Source of the DNA: Bilophila wadsworthia ATCC 49260
GTDB lineage: Bacteria; Desulfobacterota; Desulfovibrionia; Desulfovibrionales; Desulfovibrionaceae
DNA length: 34,881 bases
Direction of reading: 5' to 3'
Assembly (NCBI RefSeq): GCF_000701705.1
Contig: NZ_JNJP01000028.1
Location: 10,442 to 45,322 of the forward strand
Positions within the stretch are counted from its first letter, which is position 1. Each line of letters starts with the position of its first letter. A program made the position numbers and the translations under genes. Below the pieces are notes generated by a model. That model was not told where the DNA came from and searched no databases. It worked only from the letters and a program-made list of their open reading frames with translations. Shown here piece by piece: positions 17,250 to 23,428 of the stretch.

Positions 17250-17274
17250 GCGGCGGCCTGTGGCGCCGCTTTTT
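17250..17274 (+). terminator. Terminator between priA and the GNAT gene
   Basis: GCGGCG (17250-17255) pairs with CGCCGC (17264-17269) and is followed by TTTTT. It lies 140 bases after the priA stop and just before the convergent minus-strand gene ends. Confidence 0.65.
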
Positions 17275-17283
17275 GTCAGATCT

Positions 17284-17739
17284 TCACAATGTATGCTTCA
17301 TCGGTACGAACCGGATGCCGTCGGCAACCTGCTCTCCGCCCGTGCGGACGAAGCCGAGCCGCTGGTACGCCCTGACCGCTGAAGGGGCGGCGTTGACCGT
17401 GAGCGGCGCCTGGGGCGCGAGGCTGAGGCGCCGGCTGCGGAACGTCTCAAAAAGCCGGCGGCCTATTCCATGCCTTTGATGAGGGCCGGCGACGAAGAAC
17501 AGGCAGATATGGCTTTCCCTTGCGGCGATGACGCCGATAGGCTCAAGGCCGGAAAACGCGGCCCACATCGTCGTTGTCCCGTTGGCCAGCGTTGCCGCCA
17601 TGCTGTCGTATTCGATGAAGCGTTTGAATGTTCTGATGCCCTCGTCCGAAAAGCCGGATGCCGCGTCCTTGAGGAAGACGTCCCATGCCAGAGCCAAGGC
17701 GGGCTTGAGTTCCGCCGCGCCGGGTTTCCTGATTTCCAT
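17284..17739 (-). CDS. GNAT-family N-acetyltransferase
   Basis: A 151-residue single-domain acetyl-CoA-dependent acetyltransferase. The acetyl-CoA-binding loop is QRHGIGRRLFE (Q88 to G93), preceded by the beta4 strand HICLFFVAG, and the C-terminal NAAPSAVRAYQRLGF segment is typical. The substrate is unknown. The start at 17739 (MEIRKPGAAEL) is preferred to one 37 codons upstream because the family fold begins there and a GGA lies just before it. It points against priA and divergently from the zinc-ribbon gene. Confidence 0.88.
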   Translation of the reverse strand: MEIRKPGAAELKPALALAWDVFLKDAASGFSDEGIRTFKRFIEYDSMAATLANGTTTMWAAFSGLEPIGVIAARESHICLFFVAGPHQRHGIGRRLFETFRSRRLSLAPQAPLTVNAAPSAVRAYQRLGFVRTGGEQVADGIRFVPMKHTL

Positions 17740-17870
17740 GCGTTTCCGCTCCCTGTGCTCTCTTTTCAAGGAGAGAGTGCAGGCATTCTTCAATAAGGGC
17801 AAGGGGTGCGCCATGCCGCTTGACGAATCGGGCCGTGTCGTATAGGCCAAAGCGATTTTGGAGGTATGCT

Positions 17871-18080
17871 ATGTGGGGTTCGTTTTCCCGTGCCCGTAAG
17901 GTCCAGACGACGGTGTGCTGCAAGCATTGCGGGATGCCGCTGTTCATTGAGCGGTCTTGCCATGAGGTGCACATGTTTTGTCCCAAGTGTGGGAAGGCGT
18001 TTCCGCTTTCCGAGTATATCGCCCTTGCCGACGAGGCGATGGAAGAATTCCTCAGTTCCGTCTATTGCGACAGGATGTAA
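17871..18080 (+). CDS. Small zinc-ribbon protein
   Basis: A 69-residue protein with two CxxC knuckles, CKHCG (about residues 15-19) and CPKCG (about 36-40), plus flanking cysteines (VCC, RSCHE) that could complete a treble-clef or zinc-ribbon. The C-terminal part is acidic and probably helical. GGAGG lies 6 bases before the ATG, a strong initiation site. It precedes rlmE by about 100 bases in the same direction, so it may be co-transcribed and linked to RNA or ribosome biology, but no function is known to me. Confidence 0.82.
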   Translation: MWGSFSRARKVQTTVCCKHCGMPLFIERSCHEVHMFCPKCGKAFPLSEYIALADEAMEEFLSSVYCDRM

Positions 18081-18177
18081 GCCCGCACGGCCTTCGCGCA
18101 GAGCCGAAAAAACATGGTTCCCTCCGCTCCATACCTCTGGTGATTTGGAGGTTTTTGGGTTACAAGGTGGAGATACT

Positions 18178-18792
18178 ATGAAAGAATATCGTGATCACTA
18201 CTTCCTCAAGGCCAAACAGGAAAACTATCCTGCCCGCTCCGTCTACAAGCTCAAGGAAATAGACGGGCGTTTCAAGATTTTCAGAAAGGGCATGAAAGTG
18301 CTGGATCTGGGAGCGGCTCCCGGCTCGTGGTCGCTTGGCGCGGCGGAACGCGTGGGCGCTCAGGGCAAGGTGTTGGCCTGCGATATCCAGAGCACGGTCA
18401 CCGTTTTTCCTCCCAATGTGGAATTCCATCAGGAAGACGTGTTCCGGCGCTCCGAGGCTTTTGAGCGGCAGCTCGCCGAAACGGGGCCCTTCCATGTCGT
18501 CATGAGCGACATGGCCCCGCAGACGACCGGGACGAAATTCACGGATCAGGCCCGCTCCCTTGAGCTCTGTCTGGAAGCGCTTGCCGTCGCCGAAAAGTAT
18601 CTGGTGAAGGGCGGCAGTTTTGTGGTCAAGATTTTCATGGGGCCGGACGTCGGGGAGCTGCTCAAAGGTATGCGCCCCCGGTTCGCCCGCGTGACCTCGT
18701 TCAAACCTCAGAGTTCCCGCGTGGAAAGCAAAGAAACGTTTTTCGTCGGGCTGGGCTTCAAGGGGAAAGAGGCGGACGGCGCCCGGGATTGA
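18178..18792 (+). CDS. rlmE: 23S rRNA 2'-O-methyltransferase RlmE (RrmJ/FtsJ)
   Basis: SAM-dependent methylation of the A-loop uridine (U2552 in E. coli) late in 50S assembly. The 204-residue product has the SAM-binding motif DLGAAPGSW (43-51) and the catalytic tetrad Lys24, Asp111 (MSDMAP), Lys151 (VVKIFMG) and Glu186 (SKETFF). GGAG lies 6 bases before the ATG. In E. coli this gene sits beside ftsH; here it is about 9 kb away, between the zinc-ribbon gene and yebC. Confidence 0.95.
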   Translation: MKEYRDHYFLKAKQENYPARSVYKLKEIDGRFKIFRKGMKVLDLGAAPGSWSLGAAERVGAQGKVLACDIQSTVTVFPPNVEFHQEDVFRRSEAFERQLAETGPFHVVMSDMAPQTTGTKFTDQARSLELCLEALAVAEKYLVKGGSFVVKIFMGPDVGELLKGMRPRFARVTSFKPQSSRVESKETFFVGLGFKGKEADGARD

Positions 18793-18920
18793 CTGTTCAC
18801 GCGGTCCCGGCTATGACCCTCTTCCTTGTTTGAAGGTATGAGGGAGGCCGGACCCCGATTGAGATGCACCAGCCGGAAAACATTGCCCCGGCCTTGTTTT
18901 GAAACATTCAGGAGGATTCA

Positions 18921-19667
18921 ATGTCTGGACACAGCAAATGGGCCAACATCCAGCACCGTAAAGGTCGCCAGGATGCCAAGCGAGGTAAGGAATTTACCAA
19001 GGCAGCCAAGGAAATCATCATCGCAGCCAAGAACGGCGGCGATCCTGCCAGTAATTCCCGCCTGCGTGCGGCCATTGCTGCTGCCAAGTCGATCAACCTC
19101 CCCAAGGATAAAATCGAAGCCGCCATCCGCAAGGGTACCGGACAGGATGCCGGCGGCGACATTATAGAAATCAACTACGAAGGTTACGGTCCGGGCGGCG
19201 TCGCCGTCATCGTGGAAACCGCGACCGACAACCGTAACCGTACCGTGGCCGAAATCCGCCATCTGATGAGCAAGGGCGGCGGGTCCATGGGCGAAAACGG
19301 CTGTGTGAGCTGGAAGTTCGAACGCAAGGGCGTCATCCAGTTCTCGAAGGAAAAGTACACCGAAGACCAGTTGATGGAAGCCGCGCTCGAAGCCGGTGCC
19401 GATGATCTGCGCGACGAAGGCGACGTGTGGGAAATCCAGACCGCCATGGCCGACTTCAACGCCGTCCGCGAAGCCTTCGAAGCCGCCGGGCTGGAAATGA
19501 TTTCCGCCGAGCTCAATCAGGTTCCCCAGACCACGATGGAAGTCGATCTCGAAACCGCCCGCAAGCTTCTGCGCTTCATCGAGCTGCTTGAAGACAACGA
19601 CGATGTCCAGAACGTCTACTCCGACGCGGACATCTCCGACGAAATCATGGCTCAGCTGGAAGACTGA
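18921..19667 (+). CDS. yebC: YebC/PmpR-family transcriptional or translational regulator
   Basis: A 248-residue member of the universal YebC family: MSGHSKWANIQHRKGRQDAK at the N-terminus, the basic helical domain, then GYGPGGVAVIVE and the conserved SKGGGSMGENGCVSWKF. Family members have been described as DNA-binding regulators and as factors relieving ribosome stalling at proline-rich stretches; which applies here is not visible. AGGAGG precedes the ATG. The 127 bases upstream contain a nested hairpin (CCCTC..CCTT/AAGG..GAGGG). ruvC follows, a common pairing. Confidence 0.95.
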   Translation: MSGHSKWANIQHRKGRQDAKRGKEFTKAAKEIIIAAKNGGDPASNSRLRAAIAAAKSINLPKDKIEAAIRKGTGQDAGGDIIEINYEGYGPGGVAVIVETATDNRNRTVAEIRHLMSKGGGSMGENGCVSWKFERKGVIQFSKEKYTEDQLMEAALEAGADDLRDEGDVWEIQTAMADFNAVREAFEAAGLEMISAELNQVPQTTMEVDLETARKLLRFIELLEDNDDVQNVYSDADISDEIMAQLED

Positions 19668-19693
19668 TTTGGCTGAACTGTTTTGAAGATATA

Positions 19694-19744
19694 GGGGAAG
19701 GGAGGGAAAGCGCTTTTCTTTAGAAACGTTTTCCCTCCCTTCCC
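19694..19744. repeat. Degenerate intergenic hairpin element E10
   Basis: A perfect 15-bp outer stem GGGAAGGGAGGGAAA (19695-19709)/TTTCCCTCCCTTCCC (19730-19744) lies 27 bases after the yebC stop. The inner part (CTTTTCTTTAGAAACG) is a mutated form of the family centre, and the CAAAGACTTT flank is not found. Assigned by arm composition and position. Confidence 0.6.
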
Positions 19745-19895
19745 GAAATCTGCAACCGCTGGCGTTTAACCAGCGTCCCTCTGTTCCCTTCAAGGCGGAA
19801 TGCTCCAGAAGCCTTTCTCCGGGGAGCGTATGGGGGCCCCGCCTCCGAGCCGTGCTTCCATTCGGAGCACGGAAATCTCTTCCCTCCTTTTTCTC

Positions 19896-20405
19896 ATGTC
19901 GCAGTCCATCACCATCATCGGCATCGATCCCGGTTCCCGGAATACGGGGTGGGGAGTGGTGCGCGAAGTGTCCGGCGTGCTCCAGCTTGTGGATTGCGGG
20001 GTCATCCGCCCTCCGCTTGACGGAGAGTTCGCTTCCCGGCTCGGGGTCATCTTTAAGGAAATGCATCAGGTACTCGGCCGTCTGAAACCGGACGAAGCGT
20101 CCGTGGAACAGGTTTTTACCGCCAAGAACGCGGCGACCGCGCTCAAGCTCGGTCAGGCTCGCGGTGCGGCCATTGCGGCCTGTGCGGCCTATGATTTGCC
20201 TGTGCGGGACTACGAACCCACGGTGATCAAAAAATCGCTGGTGGGCGTCGGCAGGGCCGACAAGGAGCAGGTCAGTTTCATGGTCGGGCGGGTGCTCGGC
20301 GTGAAGCCCGATTGGGCCGTGGACACGGGCGACGCGCTGGCCGCAGCGATTTGCCATTTGACCCACCGCCGTTTCGAGCGGCTTGTCCGCCTTTCCGGGC
20401 GTTGA
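19896..20405 (+). CDS. ruvC: Holliday junction resolvase RuvC
   Basis: An endonuclease that resolves four-way junctions with RuvAB. At 169 residues it has normal size, and all four catalytic acids are present: Asp11 (GIDPGSR), Glu71 (VEQVF), Asp143 and Asp146 (AVDTGDALAA). The start is uncertain: ATG at 19896 matches the family but is preceded by a pyrimidine-rich stretch with no Shine-Dalgarno. Upstream in-frame ATGs at 19830 (after GGGGAG) and 19800 would add 22 or 32 residues unlike the family. ruvA and ruvB do not follow. Confidence 0.94.
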   Translation: MSQSITIIGIDPGSRNTGWGVVREVSGVLQLVDCGVIRPPLDGEFASRLGVIFKEMHQVLGRLKPDEASVEQVFTAKNAATALKLGQARGAAIAACAAYDLPVRDYEPTVIKKSLVGVGRADKEQVSFMVGRVLGVKPDWAVDTGDALAAAICHLTHRRFERLVRLSGR

Positions 20406-20529
20406 TGCCCGCCTCTTTCCTTGTTCCGCTGACAGCATTAGAAGGCTGTAGTTCTACTTGAAACCATCCCGTAAATATGTTCCCCTTGAGGAATCACGCG
20501 GCAGCTATGCGGCGAAAAGGAGGTTTCTC

Positions 20530-20895
20530 ATGATGGCTCGATTCACTAAGGTGGTCTTTGCGGCGGCGCTTGTTTGCGCTTTGTGCCTGCCTGCGGTTGC
20601 GGCGCAGTCTGCCACGGATTTGACCGGCAAGCATTGGTTGCAGTCTTCTCAGAACGAAAAGCTGGCCTTTTTGTATGGCGCATCCAATATCATCGCCATC
20701 GAACAGCTGATCGCCCAACAACAGGGAACGCAAGCCTCCCCGTTCGTCACGGCATGGATAAAAGCTTTCGGCAACACCAACTGGACGGATATCCAGAAAA
20801 AACTGGACGCGTGGTATGCCGCGCATCCGGATCAGGCGAACCGCGAAGTCTTTGACGTGCTTTGGTACGAATTCATGGTTCCCGCCAGCAAGTAG
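20530..20895 (+). CDS. Small exported protein of unknown function
   Basis: A 121-residue protein with a clear Sec signal peptide: a basic start (MMARFTK), the hydrophobic stretch VVFAAALVCALCLPAVA, and a likely cleavage near AVAA at residues 23-26. The mature part (about 95 residues) is helical, without cysteine pairs, and contains LTGKHWLQSSQNEKLAFLYG and a C-terminal REVFDVLWYEFM. It resembles small periplasmic proteins common in Desulfovibrio genomes, possibly distantly like Rap1a/HdeB-type folds, but I cannot assign a function. AGGAGG lies 6 bases before the ATG. The lipoprotein gene follows by 54 bases, so the two may be co-transcribed. Confidence 0.85.
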   Translation: MMARFTKVVFAAALVCALCLPAVAAQSATDLTGKHWLQSSQNEKLAFLYGASNIIAIEQLIAQQQGTQASPFVTAWIKAFGNTNWTDIQKKLDAWYAAHPDQANREVFDVLWYEFMVPASK

Positions 20896-20949
20896 CTCGG
20901 CGGCATATCTTGATAATCCCACCCCGGAAGGGGCGATAGGAGAAGTGCA

Positions 20950-21174
20950 ATGAAACGTCTTTCAGCCATACTTTTGGTCGGCGCGTTGGTTTTCGGGACC
21001 GTTGGCTGCACGAACATGAACAAGACCCAGCAGGGCCTCTTGAGCGGCGCTGCCGGGGGTGCGATCCTCGGTGCTGGCCTTGGTGCCCTCACCGGCGGAA
21101 GCGGGACGACCGGCGCGCTCATCGGCGGTGGCCTCGGCGCTCTTGCTGGCGGCATTTACGGGCATAGCAAATAG
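20950..21174 (+). CDS. Glycine-zipper lipoprotein
   Basis: A 74-residue protein with a lipoprotein signal peptide ending TVGC (lipidated Cys20). The mature part is dominated by glycine-zipper repeats (GAAGGAILGAGLGALTGG and ALIGGGLGALAGG), which pack as membrane-associated helices; this is the Gly-zipper/YMGG family of outer-membrane-associated lipoproteins, as in SlyB or OsmB relatives. AGGAG lies just upstream of the ATG. Element E2 begins 15 bases after the stop. Confidence 0.9.
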   Translation: MKRLSAILLVGALVFGTVGCTNMNKTQQGLLSGAAGGAILGAGLGALTGGSGTTGALIGGGLGALAGGIYGHSK

Positions 21175-21189
21175 GTGGGGTGAGAGTGC

Positions 21190-21279
21190 GGGGGGAAGGG
21201 AAACTTTCCGGAGAAAGTTTCCCTTCCCCCCGCGCCCCCCATCCCTTCAAAGACTTTCGACTGGTGGGGAGGCGGCGCG
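21190..21279 (+). repeat. Intergenic hairpin element E2
   Basis: A perfect 19-bp stem (21190-21208 and 21213-21231, arm GGGGGGAAGGGAAACTTTC, loop CGGA). After a CGCGCCCCCCATCC linker comes the fullest conserved block, CTTCAAAGACTTTCGACT at 21245-21262, then GGTGGGGAGGCGGCGCG. CGCCCCCC (21233-21240) can pair with GGGAGGCG (21267-21274) to close a second hairpin around the block. Confidence 0.9.
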
Positions 21280-21333
21280 TCGGTTTTCCCGAATGGGAGA
21301 TGTGCCTCTCGAAACCGGTCTGTTTGGTCACAA

Positions 21334-21377
21334 AAGACAATGAGCTGGAATGGAGAACCATTTCAGCTCATTGTCTT
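21334..21377. repeat. Long isolated stem-loop
   Basis: AAGACAATGAGCTG (21334-21347) pairs perfectly with CAGCTCATTGTCTT (21364-21377) and extends inward by five more pairs to a GAGAAC loop. It is unlike the E-elements in composition. On the minus strand it is followed by TTTTG, so it may weakly terminate the ychF transcript; on the plus strand it is followed by ATAAAAA. Confidence 0.7.
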
Positions 21378-21468
21378 ATAAAAATGGGTTGTATTGAAGT
21401 GTTGAGAACGTAGGGGATTCTTGTGCGGCCCATTCCCCCACCCAAAGCGCATCTGAAGCCCGCTTATA

Positions 21469-21541
21469 AAAGTCTTGGGAGGTGGATGGATGGGGGGGCG
21501 GGGGAAGCCTTTCTTCAGAAAGGTTCCTCCTCCCTTCCCCC
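21469..21541 (-). repeat. Intergenic hairpin element E3
   Basis: It lies 7 bases after the ychF stop (minus strand). Outer arms GGGGGAAG (21500-21507)/CTTCCCCC (21534-21541) and the inner CCTTTCT/AGAAAGG pair, but the plus-strand left arm has lost about ten bases that would match TTCCTCCTCC on the right. The flank AAAGTCTTGGGAGG (plus strand, from 21469) is conserved. Confidence 0.85.
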
Positions 21542-21547
21542 GATTTC

Positions 21548-22648
21548 TCACACATTGAACAAGAAGTGCATCACGTCGCCGTCTTTGACGACATACTCTT
21601 TGCCTTCGGTGCGGAGGACTCCGGCGGTGCGGCAGGCGGCTTCGGTCTTGTACTTGACGTAATCGTCGAAGCCGATGACTTCGGCACGGATGAAGCCGCG
21701 CTCGAAGTCCGTGTGGATGACGCCCGCGGCCTGCGGAGCCTTCCAGCCGTCCTGAATGGTCCACGCGCGCACTTCCTTTTCTCCGGCGGTGAAGTAGCTG
21801 GCAAGGCCGAGCGCCTTGTACCCGGAGTGGATGACGCGCAGCAGGCCGCTTTCCTCGATGCCGTACGCGCCGAGCATTTCGCGCTGTTCCTCGTCGGAAA
21901 GCCCCTGCAGTTCTTCTTCGATACGGGCGCAGATTTTGACGACTTCGATGTTGCGCGTGGCGGCGAACTCGCGGAGGCGGGTCACATGGGCATTGTCCTC
22001 GGCAAGGCTGTCCTCGTCCACGTTGGCGCAGTAGATGATCTTTTTGGCGGTCAGAAGGCCGAGTTCATGCCACGCGGCGGCGAAAGCCGGGCAGTCCTTG
22101 GCTTCAAAGGTGGAAGCCGGATTGCCGTTGTTGAGGTGCTCCAGAAGGCGGGCCATTTCGTCGGCGGCCACGCGGGCATCCTTGTCGCCCTTGGACATCT
22201 TGACCATGCGCTCGTGGCGCTTGGACGTGCCCTGAATGTCGGCGAGCAGGAGTTCGGTTTCAATGGTCTCGATGTCGCGCAGCGGATCGACCGAACCGTC
22301 CACATGGGTGATGTCGTCGTCCTCAAAGCAGCGCACCACCTCAAGGATGGCGGCGCATTCTCGGATGTTGCCGAGGAACTGGTTGCCGAGGCCTTCGCCC
22401 TTGCTGGCCCCGCGCACGAGCCCGGCGATGTCGATGAAGTCCACGGTGGCATTAATCGTTTTTTGCGGGTGCACCAGATCGACGAGCGCGTCGATGCGGC
22501 GGTCGGGCACGGGAACCGTGGCCTTGTTGGGCTCGATGGTGCAGAAGGGGTAGTTCGCGGCCTGCGCGTTCTGTGCCTTGGTCAGCGCGTTGAAAAGGGT
22601 GGACTTGCCCACGTTGGGAAGGCCGACGATGCCGATGCTCAATGCCAT
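21548..22648 (-). CDS. ychF: Ribosome-binding ATPase YchF (Obg family)
   Basis: A universally conserved P-loop NTPase of the Obg/TRAFAC class that prefers ATP and binds ribosomes. The 366-residue product has G1 GLPNVGKST (residues 9-17), G3 DIAGLVRGASKGEGLGNQFL, the modified G4 region (NVDE), a central coiled-coil insert and a C-terminal TGS domain ending in GDVMHFLFNV. GGAG lies 6 bases before the ATG on the minus strand. E4 and E3 bracket the gene, so it probably forms its own unit. Confidence 0.97.
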   Translation of the reverse strand: MALSIGIVGLPNVGKSTLFNALTKAQNAQAANYPFCTIEPNKATVPVPDRRIDALVDLVHPQKTINATVDFIDIAGLVRGASKGEGLGNQFLGNIRECAAILEVVRCFEDDDITHVDGSVDPLRDIETIETELLLADIQGTSKRHERMVKMSKGDKDARVAADEMARLLEHLNNGNPASTFEAKDCPAFAAAWHELGLLTAKKIIYCANVDEDSLAEDNAHVTRLREFAATRNIEVVKICARIEEELQGLSDEEQREMLGAYGIEESGLLRVIHSGYKALGLASYFTAGEKEVRAWTIQDGWKAPQAAGVIHTDFERGFIRAEVIGFDDYVKYKTEAACRTAGVLRTEGKEYVVKDGDVMHFLFNV

Positions 22649-22720
22649 GAGAGCGTCTCCGGACGGTTATTTTTTGTTGCTACAATCGATTTCCGGCCTG
22701 TTGCCGGAACGAATTCCCTC

Positions 22721-22819
22721 CGCGCCGCCTCCCCATCAGTCAAAGGTCTTGGGAGGTGGAGGGACGGGGGGCGGGGGAAGGGAGGAAGCCTTTCTCCAGA
22801 AAGGTTCCTCCCTTCCCCC
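22721..22819 (-). repeat. Intergenic hairpin element E4
   Basis: The main stem (22773-22795 and 22798-22819) has 22 pairs with one bulged G and centre CC. On the minus strand it follows plsY by 15 bases and continues into CCCCCCGTCCC, then the CCAAGACCTTTGACT block and GATGGGGAGGCGGCGCG. CCTCCC (22728-22733) and GGGAGG (22751-22756) form the second hairpin. Confidence 0.9.
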
Positions 22820-22834
22820 GGTTCTCCATATCGG

Positions 22835-23419
22835 TTACTTCTTAATCCACGTCTTTTCCTCGCCCTTGGCGAGACGGCGGATGTTTTCGCGGTGGCTCCA
22901 GAAGACCAGCGCGAGGATGATCAGCGAGAGGGGCAGGAGGCCGAATTTGCCGGAAAGCGCCAGCAGGATGGGCATGGCCGTTACGAGAGCCAGCGAACCA
23001 AGCGAAACGAAGCCGGAACGCCAGATCAGGAACAGGCAAATGCAGACGGCGATGAGGAGCTGCCAGAACGCCAGAGGGATAAGGACACCAATGGAGGTCG
23101 CCACCGCCTTGCCGCCCTTGAAGCCGAGGAAGCAGGAATAGAGATGCCCGAGGATCGCCGCCAGCGCCGTGAGCGTCCAGACAAGCTCGGACGTCGAGTA
23201 CTGCATGGCGATGAAGACGGGGATGGTGCCTTTCAGGAGGTCACAGGCAAGCGTGGCCGCCCCCCATGCCTTGCCGCAGAGACGCGCTACGTTGGTCGCT
23301 CCCACGTTGCCGCTTCCGGCCGTGCGGGGGTCGATACGGCAGAAGGTTTTGGCGAAGACCAGGCCGAACGGGACGGAGCCGATGCAGTAGGTAAGGCAGA
23401 TCCACAGGATGTCGAACAT
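22835..23419 (-). CDS. plsY: Acyl-phosphate:glycerol-3-phosphate acyltransferase PlsY
   Basis: An inner-membrane enzyme making lysophosphatidate from acyl-phosphate, the first step of phospholipid synthesis. The 194-residue product has about five membrane segments and the family motifs SVPFG (15-19), GSGNVGATN (35-43) and KGGKAVAT (101-108). The start lies 9 bases after the RNase gene; that gene's stop codon TAA is part of the TAAGGA that serves as the plsY ribosome binding site, so the two are translationally linked. Confidence 0.96.
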   Translation of the reverse strand: MFDILWICLTYCIGSVPFGLVFAKTFCRIDPRTAGSGNVGATNVARLCGKAWGAATLACDLLKGTIPVFIAMQYSTSELVWTLTALAAILGHLYSCFLGFKGGKAVATSIGVLIPLAFWQLLIAVCICLFLIWRSGFVSLGSLALVTAMPILLALSGKFGLLPLSLIILALVFWSHRENIRRLAKGEEKTWIKK

Positions 23420-23428
23420 GGCGTTTCC

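Noticed and set aside
17820..17846. TTGACG...TATAGG as promoter of the zinc-ribbon gene
   Set aside because: The spacer is only 15 bases; too short to rank as a confident promoter.
19800..19895. An N-terminal extension of RuvC of up to 32 residues
   Set aside because: It is unlike the family, whose proteins start just before the GIDPG motif. It stays open only because the chosen ATG has no clear ribosome binding site.
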